Positions 47,686 to 57,590 of a DNA stretch of 64,000 nucleotides are shown here, one piece after another (within the stretch, counting starts at the first letter, position 1; every line of letters begins with the position of its first letter). The notes beneath the pieces were generated by a model, which was given only the letters and a program-made list of their open reading frames with translations, did not search any database and had not been told where the DNA came from. The stretch is taken from positions 124,001-188,000 of the forward strand of contig WNWL01000003.1 of NCBI GenBank assembly GCA_009733745.1, written 5' to 3'. The position numbers and the translations under genes are program-made. The DNA comes from Oceanobacillus sp. HTM 045. Its GTDB lineage: Bacteria; Pseudomonadota; Alphaproteobacteria; Rhodobacterales; Rhodobacteraceae.

Positions 47686-49956
47686 TCACCCGACTCCGCG
47701 AAACTTCTCGACCTGGACAAGTGTCGTCTGCGCGGACGTTCCCTGCCCGAGACGCGACGTGCCCTTGTCACGGGTCAGCAGGTTGGGGTTGCCGACTTCC
47801 GCCAGCGTCCCGAGCACATCCGGGTCGTTCCGCCGCTCGCCGGGCGCGAACCACGCCCCGGTCCGCAGCACCGCCGTCCCCGGCCGGATGTCGGGCGAGA
47901 TCCGAAGCCCGGCCCGGCACGCGCCCCGGTCGTTGAAAACATTGACGGAATCGCCCTCGACAAGGCCCCGCGCCGCCGCGTCCGCCGGGTGCAGCGTGAT
48001 CGGCTCCCGCCCGCCGACCCGGTCGCGCTGCGCCATCTCGCCATCGTCGAGCTGCCCGTGCAGCCGCGTGATCGGCTGCGCCGTGACGAGATGCAGCGGG
48101 TGCCGCTTCGCCTCCACGCTGCCGAGCCACTCGTAGGGCGCCCGCCAGACCGGGTGGCCGGGGCAGTCCTCGTAGCCAAACCCTTGTACCGTCTCGGAAA
48201 ATATCTCGATCCGCCCGCTCGGCGTCGGCAGCCGGTTGGCCTCCGGATCGTCCCGGAACCCGGCCAGCAGCACCTTGTCCTCTGGCGGTTCCGGCAAGTC
48301 GATCGAGCCCGCTTCCCAGAAATCCGCGAAGTCCGGCAGCGGGATGCCATGCGCCGCACCGACCTCGCGCGCCTCCTCCCAGAGCCGCTCCAGCCAGCCC
48401 TGCGCATCCAGTCCCTCCGTGAAGGCCTCCGACGCGCCGAGTCGGGCGCAAATGCCTGAAAACACGTCGAAATCGTTTCGCGCCTCGCCGATGGGATCGA
48501 CCGCGCGCTTCATCGCCACGATCCGCTCGTCATGGCGGCTCATGGCGATGTCATCCCGCTCAAGCGTACTTGTCACCGGGAAGACAATGTCCGCATGGCG
48601 CGCCGTCGCGGTCCAGCTTATCTCGTTGACAATCACCGCCTCCGGCCGCCGGAACGCCTCCCTGAGCCGCGCGAGGTCCTGGTGGTGATGGAACGGGTTG
48701 CCCCCGGCCCAGTAGACCAACCCTATGTCCGGAAACGCATATTCCCGCCCATCATAGTCGAACGCCCCACCCGGATCGAGCAGCATGTCAGTGATCCGCG
48801 CCACCGGGATGAAGCTCGCCACCGGGTTCCGTCCCTGCGGCAGCGACGGCCACGGGTAGTCGTTCACCGGCTGCCCGACGATGCCGTTGCAGCCATAGCA
48901 GAGCCCGAACCCGCCGCCCGGCAGGCCGACCTGCCCCAGCATCGCGGCGAGAACCACGGTCATCCAGATCGGCTGTTCCCCATGATCTGCCCTCTGAAGG
49001 CTCGCCGCACACAAGATGAGGGTGCGCTGCGCCGCCATCCGCCGCGCGAGGTCGCGGATCGTGTCGGCCGGCAGGTCGCAGATCGCCGCTGCCCATTCCG
49101 CCGATTTCGCCACCCCGTCCGCCTCGCCGGTCAGGTAGGGCCGGAACCGGTCCCACCCCACCGTGTAGCGGGCGAGGAAGGCCTCGTCGTGCAGGTCCTC
49201 GACCAGCAACGTATGCGCGAGACCGAGCATCAGCGCGGTGTCCGTGTTGGGCCGCGGCGCGATCCACTCGGCATCGAGCGCGGCATCCGCATCGCTCCGC
49301 TGCGGCCCGACAGTTATGAATTTAACCCCAAACTCCAGGCACTTGCGCATAAGGCCCGGAATCCGGTGCCGCGCCTGCCCGCCCCCTACGATCTGCATGT
49401 TGCCGGGCGGCACGCCGCCGAACATCACCACCAGTTCGCCATGCTTCGCGACCACGGGCCATGTCGTGGCGTCCCGCAACATCGGGCGGAGCGGCCCCAC
49501 CACATGTGGTGTGATGACCAGCGCGGCGGCGAATGAATAGTTGTCCACACTGCGGACATAGCCACCGATCGCGTTCATGAACCGGTGCACCTGGCTCTGG
49601 GCATGGTGGAACCGCCCCGCGCTCGCCCAGCCGTAGGAGCCGGCGAAAATCGCCTCGTTCCCGCGCGTCTCGCGCACGCGCCCGATCTCCCGCGCGGCGA
49701 GGTCCAGCGCCTCGTCCCAGGACACCGGCACATACCCGTCCTGCCCCCGCCCGGCGCCGCCGTCGCCCGCGAGGAACCCCTCGCGCACCGAGGGCACCCG
49801 CACCCGCGCATCGCTGTAGACCATGCCCGCCATCGACCTCAGCAGGTCCGACGGCGACGGGTCGCGCGGGTCCGGCTCCACGCGCAGGAGTTTCCCGTCC
49901 ACGGTGACGGCCTCGCCCATGCCCCAGTGGCTCGCGGTGGTGGTTCTCTGCTCCAA
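47686..49956 (-). CDS. BisC/DMSO-reductase-type molybdopterin oxidoreductase, cytoplasmic
   Basis: A 756-residue bis-MGD molybdoenzyme reducing S- or N-oxides. Active-site Tyr108 and Trp110 (SYGW) and Ser141 (DNYS, 31 residues after Trp110 as in R. capsulatus DMSO reductase, the Mo ligand) are seen. There is no twin-arginine signal, so it is cytoplasmic like biotin sulfoxide reductase. TTG 49956 follows GGGGAG; longer frames upstream lack family similarity. It lies 83 bp after guaD on the same strand and may be transcribed with the purine genes. Substrate (biotin sulfoxide, methionine sulfoxide or other) unknown. Confidence 0.88.
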   Translation of the reverse strand: MEQRTTTASHWGMGEAVTVDGKLLRVEPDPRDPSPSDLLRSMAGMVYSDARVRVPSVREGFLAGDGGAGRGQDGYVPVSWDEALDLAAREIGRVRETRGNEAIFAGSYGWASAGRFHHAQSQVHRFMNAIGGYVRSVDNYSFAAALVITPHVVGPLRPMLRDATTWPVVAKHGELVVMFGGVPPGNMQIVGGGQARHRIPGLMRKCLEFGVKFITVGPQRSDADAALDAEWIAPRPNTDTALMLGLAHTLLVEDLHDEAFLARYTVGWDRFRPYLTGEADGVAKSAEWAAAICDLPADTIRDLARRMAAQRTLILCAASLQRADHGEQPIWMTVVLAAMLGQVGLPGGGFGLCYGCNGIVGQPVNDYPWPSLPQGRNPVASFIPVARITDMLLDPGGAFDYDGREYAFPDIGLVYWAGGNPFHHHQDLARLREAFRRPEAVIVNEISWTATARHADIVFPVTSTLERDDIAMSRHDERIVAMKRAVDPIGEARNDFDVFSGICARLGASEAFTEGLDAQGWLERLWEEAREVGAAHGIPLPDFADFWEAGSIDLPEPPEDKVLLAGFRDDPEANRLPTPSGRIEIFSETVQGFGYEDCPGHPVWRAPYEWLGSVEAKRHPLHLVTAQPITRLHGQLDDGEMAQRDRVGGREPITLHPADAAARGLVEGDSVNVFNDRGACRAGLRISPDIRPGTAVLRTGAWFAPGERRNDPDVLGTLAEVGNPNLLTRDKGTSRLGQGTSAQTTLVQVEKFRGVG

Positions 49957-50039
49957 GGCGCGTCTCCCCTGATGGCATGCGGGCGCTTCGACCTTTCGGT
50001 CTTCCACAGATCCTGCGGCCCGGCAAGGCGGCGGTCTGG

Positions 50040-51332
50040 TCAGATCCGGCCCTTGAATTGCACGCCGCCGACATAGGTCTCTGCCACCGCCCGATCGTCG
50101 CCGAGGGTCTGGATCAGGAACAGCTCGTCGGCGAGGCTTTCCACCCGCTCCCGCCGCAGCGCCATTGCCGGGGTCGCGGCGCTGTCGAGCACCGCGAGGT
50201 CGGCCTCCGTGCCGGGGTCCAGCGTGCCGATTCTGCTCGCGAGGCCAAGGGCTTCTGCGTTCCCCAGCGTGATGCGGTGAAAGGAGGCCAGCGGGTCCAG
50301 CCGCTGCCCCTGGAGTTGGAGCACCTTCCGCCCCTCGTCCAGCGTGCGCAGCATCGACCAGCTCGTACCGCCGCCGATATCCGTCGCGATGGCCTGCCGC
50401 ACGCCTGCCTGCGCCAGCCCCTCCGCGTCGAACAGGCCGCTGCCGAGGAACAGGTTCGAGGTCGGGCAGAACACCGCCACGCTGCCGCTCTCGGCCATCG
50501 CGGCGCGCTCCCGGTCGGAGAGGTGGATGCAATGCCCGAACAGGCTGCGCGGGCCGGTCAGGCCGTACCGTTCGTAGATGCCGAAATAGTCAGGCGCGTC
50601 CGGGTATAGCTCGCCCGTGAACCGGATTTCCTCCCGGTTCTCGGAAAGATGCGTCTGGACGAGGCAATCCGGGTGCTCCGCCGCCAGCGCACCCGCGGCT
50701 TCGAGCTGCGCGGGGCTCGACGTGATCGCGAAGCGCGGCGTGATCGCGTAGAGCGCCCGGCCCCTGCCGTGCCAGCGGGCGATCAGGGCCATCGAGTCGT
50801 CGTAGCCCGATTGCGCCGTGTCCAGCACACCTTGGGGCGCGTTGCGGTCCATCAGCGTCTTGCCCGCCACCATGCACATCCCCCGCGCCTCCGCCGCCGC
50901 GAACAGCGCCTCGGCGGACGCGGCGTGGGATGAGCAGTAGGCGACGGCGGTGGTCGTCCCGTGTCGGATCAGCTCGTCGCAGAACGCCCCGGAGATCCGC
51001 GCGGCGTGGTCCGGGTCGGCGAAGGCCGCCTCGGCGGGGAAGGTGTGGTCGTTCAGCCAGTCCAGCAGCTCCGCCGCCCAAGAGGCGACCACCTGCGTCT
51101 GCGGCATGTGGATATGCGGGTCGATGAAGCCCGGCAGGATCAGGTGCGGGCGGTGATCGGCGATCTCGTCGTCCGGCCGGCAGACCGCGGAGAACGCCCC
51201 GCAATCCGCGATCAGCCCGTCCGACACGGCGACCGCGCCGTCCTCCTCCCACAGGCAGGCGGACAGGTCGTGCGGCCCCTCGGGCGCGCGGCGGAAGCTG
51301 AGGACCCGGCCACGCAGGACGAGCCGCGTCAC
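50040..51332 (-). CDS. guaD: Guanine deaminase
   Basis: Converts guanine to xanthine. The 430-residue amidohydrolase has the zinc-site PGFIDPHIHMPQ (His73, His75), HLSENREE and SLFGHCIHLS, and the C-terminal FHRITLGNAEALGL of GuaD. GTG 51332 overlaps the puuD stop (GTGA). Last gene of the uraH-xdhABC-puuD-guaD run. Confidence 0.93.
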   Translation of the reverse strand: MTRLVLRGRVLSFRRAPEGPHDLSACLWEEDGAVAVSDGLIADCGAFSAVCRPDDEIADHRPHLILPGFIDPHIHMPQTQVVASWAAELLDWLNDHTFPAEAAFADPDHAARISGAFCDELIRHGTTTAVAYCSSHAASAEALFAAAEARGMCMVAGKTLMDRNAPQGVLDTAQSGYDDSMALIARWHGRGRALYAITPRFAITSSPAQLEAAGALAAEHPDCLVQTHLSENREEIRFTGELYPDAPDYFGIYERYGLTGPRSLFGHCIHLSDRERAAMAESGSVAVFCPTSNLFLGSGLFDAEGLAQAGVRQAIATDIGGGTSWSMLRTLDEGRKVLQLQGQRLDPLASFHRITLGNAEALGLASRIGTLDPGTEADLAVLDSAATPAMALRRERVESLADELFLIQTLGDDRAVAETYVGGVQFKGRI

Positions 51333-52564
51333 TCGGCCCCTCCGGCCGCGGCCTCGTACCAGGCGGCGATCAGCGCCCGCTCCTGCGGCTCGATGAAGGA
51401 GACATTGGCCGGCGGCATCGCGTGGCTGATCCCGGCCTGGAGGTAGATCGCCCGGGCCTGCGCCGCGATCTGCGCCTCGGTCTCCAGCATCACGCCCTTG
51501 GGCGCGATCGCGATCCCGTCCCAGAACGGCTCCGCCGCGTGGCACATCGCGCAGCGGCCCGCGACAATCCCGGCGACGTCCGCGAAATGCTCGGAGGCCG
51601 CGAACCGCTCCGCCTCCGCCGGGATCGCCGCCTCGTAGTCCACCTCCGCCACGGGCCGCCCCAACTGCGAGAGCCAGACGACCGCCGCGAAGAGCAGCGC
51701 CGTCGCCCCCCAGGTCCACCACGGCATCCCCTTGCGCGCATGCATCGAGTTGAAGAAATGCCGGATCGTCACGCCCATCAGGAAGACCAGCGCGGCGATG
51801 GCCCAGTTGTACTCGGTGGCGAAGGCCAGCGGGTAATGGTTGGAGAGCATCAGGAACAGCACCGGCAGCGTCAGGTAGTTGTTATGCGTCGAGCGCTGCT
51901 TGGCGATCTTGCCGTATATCGGGTCCGGCGTACGGCCCGCCTTCAGGTCGGCGACCACGATCTTCTGGTTCGGGATGATGATGAGGAACACGTTGGCCGA
52001 CATGATCGTCGCCGTGAACGCGCCGAGATGCAGCAGCGCCGCCCGCCCCGAGAACACCATCGTGTAGGCCCAGGCCATCACCACGAGGATGACGTAGAGG
52101 AGCAGCATCAGCTTCGTGTTGTCCTCCCCGAAGGGCGACTTGCAGATCAGGTCGTAGGCGACCCAGCCGAGGCCGATGGAACCGAGCGAGATCAGGATCG
52201 CCGCCCACACGGGCAGGTCCAGCACCTGCGGGTCCACGAGGTAGAGATCCGCGCCCATGTAGTAGACCACGACCAGCATGGCGAAGCCCGAAAGCCAGGT
52301 CGAATAGCTCTCCCACTTGAACCATGTGACATGCTCGGGCAGCGCTTCCGGGGCCACGAGGTACTTCTGGATGTGGTAGAAGCCGCCCCCGTGCACCTGC
52401 CATTCCTCGCCATGCGCCCCCTCCGGCAGGCCGGGGCGCTGGCGCAGGCCGAGATCCAGCGCGATGAAGTAGAAAGACGACCCGATCCAGGCGATGCCGG
52501 TGATGACATGCAGCCAGCGCAGGGCGAACTCCAGCCAGTCCCAGAGGATCGGGTAGCTGTCCAT
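51329..52564 (-). CDS. puuD: Membrane urate hydroxylase with cytochrome c domain (PuuD)
   Basis: A 411-residue protein that oxidises urate to 5-hydroxyisourate, passing electrons to a c-type heme. Eight or so transmembrane segments (for example WLHVITGIAWIGSSFYFIALDL in part) precede a C-terminal cytochrome c domain with CAMCH (338-342) and axial Met383 (SHAMPP). It replaces soluble uricase in many alphaproteobacteria. It starts 2 bp after the xdhC stop. Confidence 0.92.
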   Translation of the reverse strand: MDSYPILWDWLEFALRWLHVITGIAWIGSSFYFIALDLGLRQRPGLPEGAHGEEWQVHGGGFYHIQKYLVAPEALPEHVTWFKWESYSTWLSGFAMLVVVYYMGADLYLVDPQVLDLPVWAAILISLGSIGLGWVAYDLICKSPFGEDNTKLMLLLYVILVVMAWAYTMVFSGRAALLHLGAFTATIMSANVFLIIIPNQKIVVADLKAGRTPDPIYGKIAKQRSTHNNYLTLPVLFLMLSNHYPLAFATEYNWAIAALVFLMGVTIRHFFNSMHARKGMPWWTWGATALLFAAVVWLSQLGRPVAEVDYEAAIPAEAERFAASEHFADVAGIVAGRCAMCHAAEPFWDGIAIAPKGVMLETEAQIAAQARAIYLQAGISHAMPPANVSFIEPQERALIAAWYEAAAGGAE

Positions 52565-52566
52565 CG

Positions 52567-53358
52567 TCAGGCCTCCTGCGATACCCGGGTTGAGAGGCGT
52601 TGCAGCAGTTCCGCCGCAGTCAGCGCCGCGATCACGGCCGGCCGCTTGTCGCCGGTCGCGCCGCCGATCGGGCAGACCAGCGGCGCGGGGTCCAGCCCCT
52701 CGCTGCGCAGGAACCGCTCGGCCCGCGCCCGCTTGGTGGCGGAACCGATCATGCCGACATGGGCGGCATCGCCCCGGCGCAGGGCTTCCGCGACCAGCAG
52801 GAAATCCAGCGCGTGATCGTGGGTGACGACCAGATAGGCCGCCCCCGGCGGCGCCACGCGGACTTCCGCCTCCGGCAGCGCGGTCAGGCGGGTCTCCACG
52901 CCGTCCGGCGCAGCGGCGAGCTCATTCGCACGGCTGTCGATCAGGACCGGGCGCACCGGCAACGGCAGGAGTGCGCCGGCGAGCGCCCGGCCAACATGGC
53001 CCGCGCCGAAGATCAGAACGCGGGTCTCGCGGCAAGCCGCGGCCTCCGCCTCCGCGAGGAACCTGTCCCGCCCCGCCGCATCGAGGCGTGCGACGGTCAG
53101 CGTCACCCGCCCGCCGCAGCACTGGCCGATCTCCGGGCCCAGCGGCACGTCCAGCTTCCGCGCCGGAGCGCCACTGAGCACCTCCCGCGCCGCATCCAGC
53201 GCCATCCACTCAAGCTGGCCGCCACCGATGGAGCCCAGCACCGCGTCCCCGGCCACCAGCATCCACGCCCCGGCCTCGCGCGGCGCGGAGCCGGCGACCG
53301 ACGCGACACGCACCAGCGCAACATCCTCATGCCCGCCGAGAAACCGCGCCGGGGTCAT
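52567..53358 (-). CDS. xdhC: Xanthine dehydrogenase accessory protein XdhC
   Basis: A 263-residue protein that binds and sulfurates the molybdenum cofactor and inserts it into XdhB. Motifs: GSAPREAGAWMLV, GSIGGGQLEW, and the Rossmann-like VLIFGAGHVGRAL, ending IGGATGDKRPAVIAAL. ATG 53358 overlaps the xdhB stop by 4 bp. Confidence 0.94.
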   Translation of the reverse strand: MTPARFLGGHEDVALVRVASVAGSAPREAGAWMLVAGDAVLGSIGGGQLEWMALDAAREVLSGAPARKLDVPLGPEIGQCCGGRVTLTVARLDAAGRDRFLAEAEAAACRETRVLIFGAGHVGRALAGALLPLPVRPVLIDSRANELAAAPDGVETRLTALPEAEVRVAPPGAAYLVVTHDHALDFLLVAEALRRGDAAHVGMIGSATKRARAERFLRSEGLDPAPLVCPIGGATGDKRPAVIAALTAAELLQRLSTRVSQEA

Positions 53359-55673
53359 GGCCCGCCCCGCGCGCGTTCGCAGGCCATCAAAACCGCTTCC
53401 GGCGTCGCGGGCGGGTCGAGATGCGGGAAATGCGGGCCGCAGCTTCCCGCCGCCATGGAAAGCGCCTCCAGCACCGATGCCGCCAGCATCAGCGGCGGCT
53501 CGCCCACCGCCTTGGAGCGGCGGATCGTGCGCGCCGGGTTCTCCGACCACTCCGCCAGCGTCACGTTGAAGACACGCGGCACGTCGGAGGCGAGCGGGAT
53601 CTTGTAGGTCGAGGGCGCGTGCGTGCGGAGCCGCCCGGCATCGTCCCACCACAGCTCCTCCGTGGTGAGCCAGCCCATGCCCTGGATGAAGCCGCCTTCC
53701 ACCTGCCCCCGGTCGATGGCCGGGTTCAGCGAGCGGCCGACATCGTGGAGGATGTCCACCCGGTCGACGATGTACTCCCCGGTCAGCGTGTCGATCCGCA
53801 CCTCCGAGACCGCCGCGCCATAAGCGAAGTAGAAAAACGGCTTGCCCTTACCCGCCGCGCGGTCCCAGTGGATGCCGGGGGTCTTGTAGAACCCCGCCGC
53901 CGAGAGGTGCACGCGGGCCATGTAGGCCGCCTCGATCAGGTCCGGGAAGGCGATGCGCTCGGCGCCGACCCGCACCGCGCCGGGCTCGAAGACCACCTCG
54001 TCCTCCGGCACGGCCCATTTCTCCGCAGCAAAGGCAGTCAGGCGGCGCCTGATCTGCTCGCATGCATCCTGCGCCGCCATCCCGTTGAGATCCGACCCGG
54101 AGGAGGCCGCCGTGGCCGAGGTGTTGGGCACCTTGCCCGTGGTTGTCGCGGTGATCTTCACCCGGTCCAGCGGGATGCCGAAGCAGTCCGCCGCTACCTG
54201 CGCGACCTTGGTGAAGAGGCCCTGCCCCATCTCCGTGCCGCCATGGTTCAGGTGGACCGAGCCGTCGCGGTAGACGTGGACCAGCGCGCCCGCCTGATTG
54301 TACCAGGTCGCCGTGAAGGAGATGCCGAACTTCACCGGCGTCAGCGCGATCCCGCGCCGGATCACCCCGCCGCGCGCGTTCTCCGCGACGATCTCCGCCC
54401 GGCGCTCGTGGTAGCCTGCGCTCGTCTCGAGCTCGGAGATCAGGCGCGGCAGGATGTTGTCCTCGACCGTCTGGTGATAGGGCGTCACGTCGCGGCCGGG
54501 CTCGCCGTAGAAGTTCGCCTTGCGGATTTCCAGCGGGTCGCGGCCCAGCGCGTGGGCGATCTCCGCGATGATCCGTTCCGCCGCGATCACCCCCTGCGGC
54601 CCGCCGAAGCCGCGGAAGGCGGTGTTGGAGACGGTGTTGGTCTTCATCGGGCGGGAGGCGAGCCGGACGGCGGGGTAGTAGTAGGCGTTGTCCGCGTGGA
54701 ACAGCGCCCGGTCCGTCACCGGGCCCGAAAGGTCGGCGGAGAAGCCGCAGCGCGCCGCGAACTGCGCATCCACGGCGTGGATTCGCCCGTCGTCGTCGTA
54801 GCCGACCGCGTAGTCGACGAGGAAGTCGTGGCGCTTGCCGGTGGCCACCATGTCGTCGTCGCGGTCGGGCCGGATCTTCACCGGCCGCCCGAGCCGCTTG
54901 GCGGCGACCGCGGCGACAGCGGCGAACAGGTTGCCCTGCGTCTCCTTGCCCCCGAAGGCGCCGCCCATGCGGCGGACCTCCACCGTGACGGCGTTGGAGG
55001 GCACGCCGAGCACATGGGCGACCATGTGCTGCACCTCGGAAGGGTGCTGCGTGGAGGAGTGAACCAGCACGTCGTCGTCCTCTCCCGGCACGGCCATCGC
55101 GATCTGGCCTTCCAGGTAGAAATGGTCCTGCCCGCCGATCCGCATCCGCCCGTCGAGGCGGCGCGGCGCGGCGGCAAGGGCAGCCGCGATGTCACCGCGT
55201 GACAATGTCAGCGGCTCGGTGACATGCGGAAGGACACGCTCCAGCGCGTCGGACACGTCGGTGACATGCGGCAGGTCCCGGTACCCGATCACCGCCCGAG
55301 AAACCGCCCTCCGCGCCGCCTCCCGGGTTTCCCCGATCACGGCGAAAATGGGCTGCCCGTGAAACTCGACCGCTCCTTCCGCGAAAACCGGATCGTCATT
55401 TTTCCCCGTCGGACTGACATCGTTCGCACCGGGAATGTCCGCTGCGGTCAGCACGGCCACCACGCCCTGCGCTTCGGCGACCGCGGAAAGGTCCATCGCG
55501 ACGATCTCGGCATGTGCCCGCTCGGCAAGGCCGAGGCAGGCGTGGAGCGTGCCGGTCGGCTCGACCATATCGTCGATGTAGACGGCTGTTCCGGCGACAT
55601 GCTTGTGCGCGCTGTCGTGCGCGACAGGATCGTGCAGACGGCCTTCCGACGTGGGTGCCGGCCCCTCCATCAT
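53355..55673 (-). CDS. xdhB: Xanthine dehydrogenase molybdenum subunit
   Basis: The 772-residue catalytic subunit, hydroxylating hypoxanthine and xanthine to urate. The Mo-cofactor regions GGAFGGKE, AFRGFGGPQG, HGGTEMGQG and the catalytic Glu in KAVGEPPLML near the C-terminus are visible. ATG start overlaps the xdhA stop by 4 bp. The length is normal for XdhB. Confidence 0.96.
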   Translation of the reverse strand: MMEGPAPTSEGRLHDPVAHDSAHKHVAGTAVYIDDMVEPTGTLHACLGLAERAHAEIVAMDLSAVAEAQGVVAVLTAADIPGANDVSPTGKNDDPVFAEGAVEFHGQPIFAVIGETREAARRAVSRAVIGYRDLPHVTDVSDALERVLPHVTEPLTLSRGDIAAALAAAPRRLDGRMRIGGQDHFYLEGQIAMAVPGEDDDVLVHSSTQHPSEVQHMVAHVLGVPSNAVTVEVRRMGGAFGGKETQGNLFAAVAAVAAKRLGRPVKIRPDRDDDMVATGKRHDFLVDYAVGYDDDGRIHAVDAQFAARCGFSADLSGPVTDRALFHADNAYYYPAVRLASRPMKTNTVSNTAFRGFGGPQGVIAAERIIAEIAHALGRDPLEIRKANFYGEPGRDVTPYHQTVEDNILPRLISELETSAGYHERRAEIVAENARGGVIRRGIALTPVKFGISFTATWYNQAGALVHVYRDGSVHLNHGGTEMGQGLFTKVAQVAADCFGIPLDRVKITATTTGKVPNTSATAASSGSDLNGMAAQDACEQIRRRLTAFAAEKWAVPEDEVVFEPGAVRVGAERIAFPDLIEAAYMARVHLSAAGFYKTPGIHWDRAAGKGKPFFYFAYGAAVSEVRIDTLTGEYIVDRVDILHDVGRSLNPAIDRGQVEGGFIQGMGWLTTEELWWDDAGRLRTHAPSTYKIPLASDVPRVFNVTLAEWSENPARTIRRSKAVGEPPLMLAASVLEALSMAAGSCGPHFPHLDPPATPEAVLMACERARGGP

Positions 55674-57124
55674 GCCGCGCCCCGGTCGAGTTGGGAGGTC
55701 TCGCCCCGGCTCTCAAGCCAGAAACGGGTAAGGAGATTGCGGGCCACCTTCATCCGGTACTCCGCCCCGGCGCGCCAGTCGGAGATCGGGGCGAAATCTT
55801 CGGTGAGCGCCGTTTTCGCCGTCTCGACCGCCGCCTCGCTCCAGACCTGCCCGATCAGTGCCGCCTCTGCCTGCGCCGCCCGGCGCGGGGTTGCTGCCAT
55901 GCCGCCGAATGCGATCCGTGCCTCCCGGACGCAATCTCCCTCCAGCATGACGGCAATGCCGCAGGCGAGCGCCGAGATATCCTCGTCACGCCGCTTGGAA
56001 ATCTTGTAGGCCGCATGGAGCGAACCGGCTGCTGGCCGGGCGACGTGCACAGACTCCACGAACTCGCCCGGTTGCCGGTCCTGCTTGCCGTAGTCGAGAA
56101 AGAAATCCTCCAGCGGCATCACGCGGCGTTCCTGCCCCTTGCGGAGTGTCAGCGTCGTGCCCAGCGCGATCAGCACGGGCGGCGTGTCGCCGATGGGCGA
56201 TCCGTTGGCGATGTTGCCGCCGATGGTGCCCATGTTGCGCACCTGCCAGCCGCCGATCCGGTTCCAGTACGCCGCGAGATGGGGGAACATCTGCGCCATT
56301 GCCGGTGCCGCATCGGCGTAGGTCGCGCCCGCGCCGATGGTGAGGCCTGCATCCGATACGGCGACCTCCCGGAGTTCTTCGAGATGGCCGACGAAGACCG
56401 CCGGCGAGATGTCGCGCATCGCCTTGGTGACCCAGAGGCCGACATCCGTCATCCCCGCGACGACCGTCGCATCCGGCTCAGACGCGAGCACCTCTGCCAA
56501 GTCGTCCACTTCCGCCGGGAGGATCGCCCGGCTCCCGCCACGCCCGAGCTCGACCCGCGCGTCATCGTCGAGCGCGTCCAGCAGTGCCGCGATCCGGGGT
56601 CCCTCCACCATCAGCGGATCAGTCGCTGGATCACCCGAGACGTTGCGCGCCGCATCGATGATCGGCCGGTACCCCGTGCAGCGACACAGGTTTCCCTGCA
56701 GCGCCGTCTCGACCTCCTCCACCGTGGGGTCGGGGCGGGCCAGCCATAGTGCGTGCAGCGACATGACGATCCCCGGCGTGCAGAAGCCGCACTGGCTGCC
56801 GTGATGGGACACCATTGCCTGCTGCACGGGTGCGAGCGTCCCGCCGCGGGCGAGATGCTCCACCGTCACGACATGACAGAGATCGACGGAAGCTAGCAGC
56901 CGGATGCAGGCGTTCACCGGCTCATAAGTCATCGTGCCTTTCGCGCGCCGCCCGACCAGCACGGTGCACGCTCCGCAATCGCCCTCAGCACAGCCTTCCT
57001 TGGTCCCGGTCAGCCGCTGCGCCAGGCGGAAATGATTGAGGAGCGTGTCGGTCGCAGCGACATCGGCGAGGCGCACTTCGGTGTCGTTCAGCAGGAACCG
57101 GATCTCGCGCCGCACAGCCACCAA
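55670..57124 (-). CDS. xdhA: Xanthine dehydrogenase iron-sulfur/FAD subunit
   Basis: A 484-residue electron-transfer subunit. Two 2Fe-2S sites: C45, C50, C53, C73 (plant-type) and C112, C115, C147, C149 (HGSQCGFCTPG ... LCRCTGYRP), then an FAD-binding domain with GGNIANGSPIGD. TTG 57124 after GGGGGAGTTGAGAC is the likely start; GTG 57121 is possible. It begins 3 bp after uraH. Confidence 0.95.
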   Translation of the reverse strand: MVAVRREIRFLLNDTEVRLADVAATDTLLNHFRLAQRLTGTKEGCAEGDCGACTVLVGRRAKGTMTYEPVNACIRLLASVDLCHVVTVEHLARGGTLAPVQQAMVSHHGSQCGFCTPGIVMSLHALWLARPDPTVEEVETALQGNLCRCTGYRPIIDAARNVSGDPATDPLMVEGPRIAALLDALDDDARVELGRGGSRAILPAEVDDLAEVLASEPDATVVAGMTDVGLWVTKAMRDISPAVFVGHLEELREVAVSDAGLTIGAGATYADAAPAMAQMFPHLAAYWNRIGGWQVRNMGTIGGNIANGSPIGDTPPVLIALGTTLTLRKGQERRVMPLEDFFLDYGKQDRQPGEFVESVHVARPAAGSLHAAYKISKRRDEDISALACGIAVMLEGDCVREARIAFGGMAATPRRAAQAEAALIGQVWSEAAVETAKTALTEDFAPISDWRAGAEYRMKVARNLLTRFWLESRGETSQLDRGAA

Positions 57125-57127
57125 GTC

Positions 57128-57484
57128 TCAACTCCCCCGATAGGTCGAATAGCCGTAGGGCGACAGGAGGAGAGGCACATGGTAGTGTGCCCCAGCCTCG
57201 GAGATGCCGAACTGCACGGGCACGACATCGAGGAATGGCACCTCCTCGCTGCCCGCCGCGCGGAGATAGCCGCCGGCATGGAACACCAGCTCATAGGTAC
57301 CCGGCACGAAGGCGTCACCGGAGAGCATCGGGCTGTCGGTACGGCCGTCCCCGTTGGTCACCGCCTCGGTCAGCCTTGTGCGGTGCTCCCCTTCGATACG
57401 GAACAGCTCGATCCGCAGGCCCGCTGCCGGGCAGCCGCGCGCCGTGTCGAGCACATGGGTGGTGAGGCGGCCTCCCCCCGTCAT
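57128..57484 (-). CDS. uraH: 5-hydroxyisourate hydrolase
   Basis: A 118-residue transthyretin-like hydrolase converting 5-hydroxyisourate to OHCU. N-terminal [14 protein letters not shown] and the C-terminal signature YGYSTYRGS are complete. ATG 57484 follows AAAGGAACCTGCC. First gene of the minus-strand purine run, divergent from puuE across 106 bp that must hold both promoters. Confidence 0.96.
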   Translation of the reverse strand: MTGGGRLTTHVLDTARGCPAAGLRIELFRIEGEHRTRLTEAVTNGDGRTDSPMLSGDAFVPGTYELVFHAGGYLRAAGSEEVPFLDVVPVQFGISEAGAHYHVPLLLSPYGYSTYRGS

Positions 57485-57590
57485 CGGCAGGTTCCTTTGG
57501 GACTGGACATGCGGGCCACAACCATCGTTCCATGTTGCGGCGCAATGCGTTCCAGCGCAAGGCGCATCACGGCGTCGGTTCGGACGGGGC

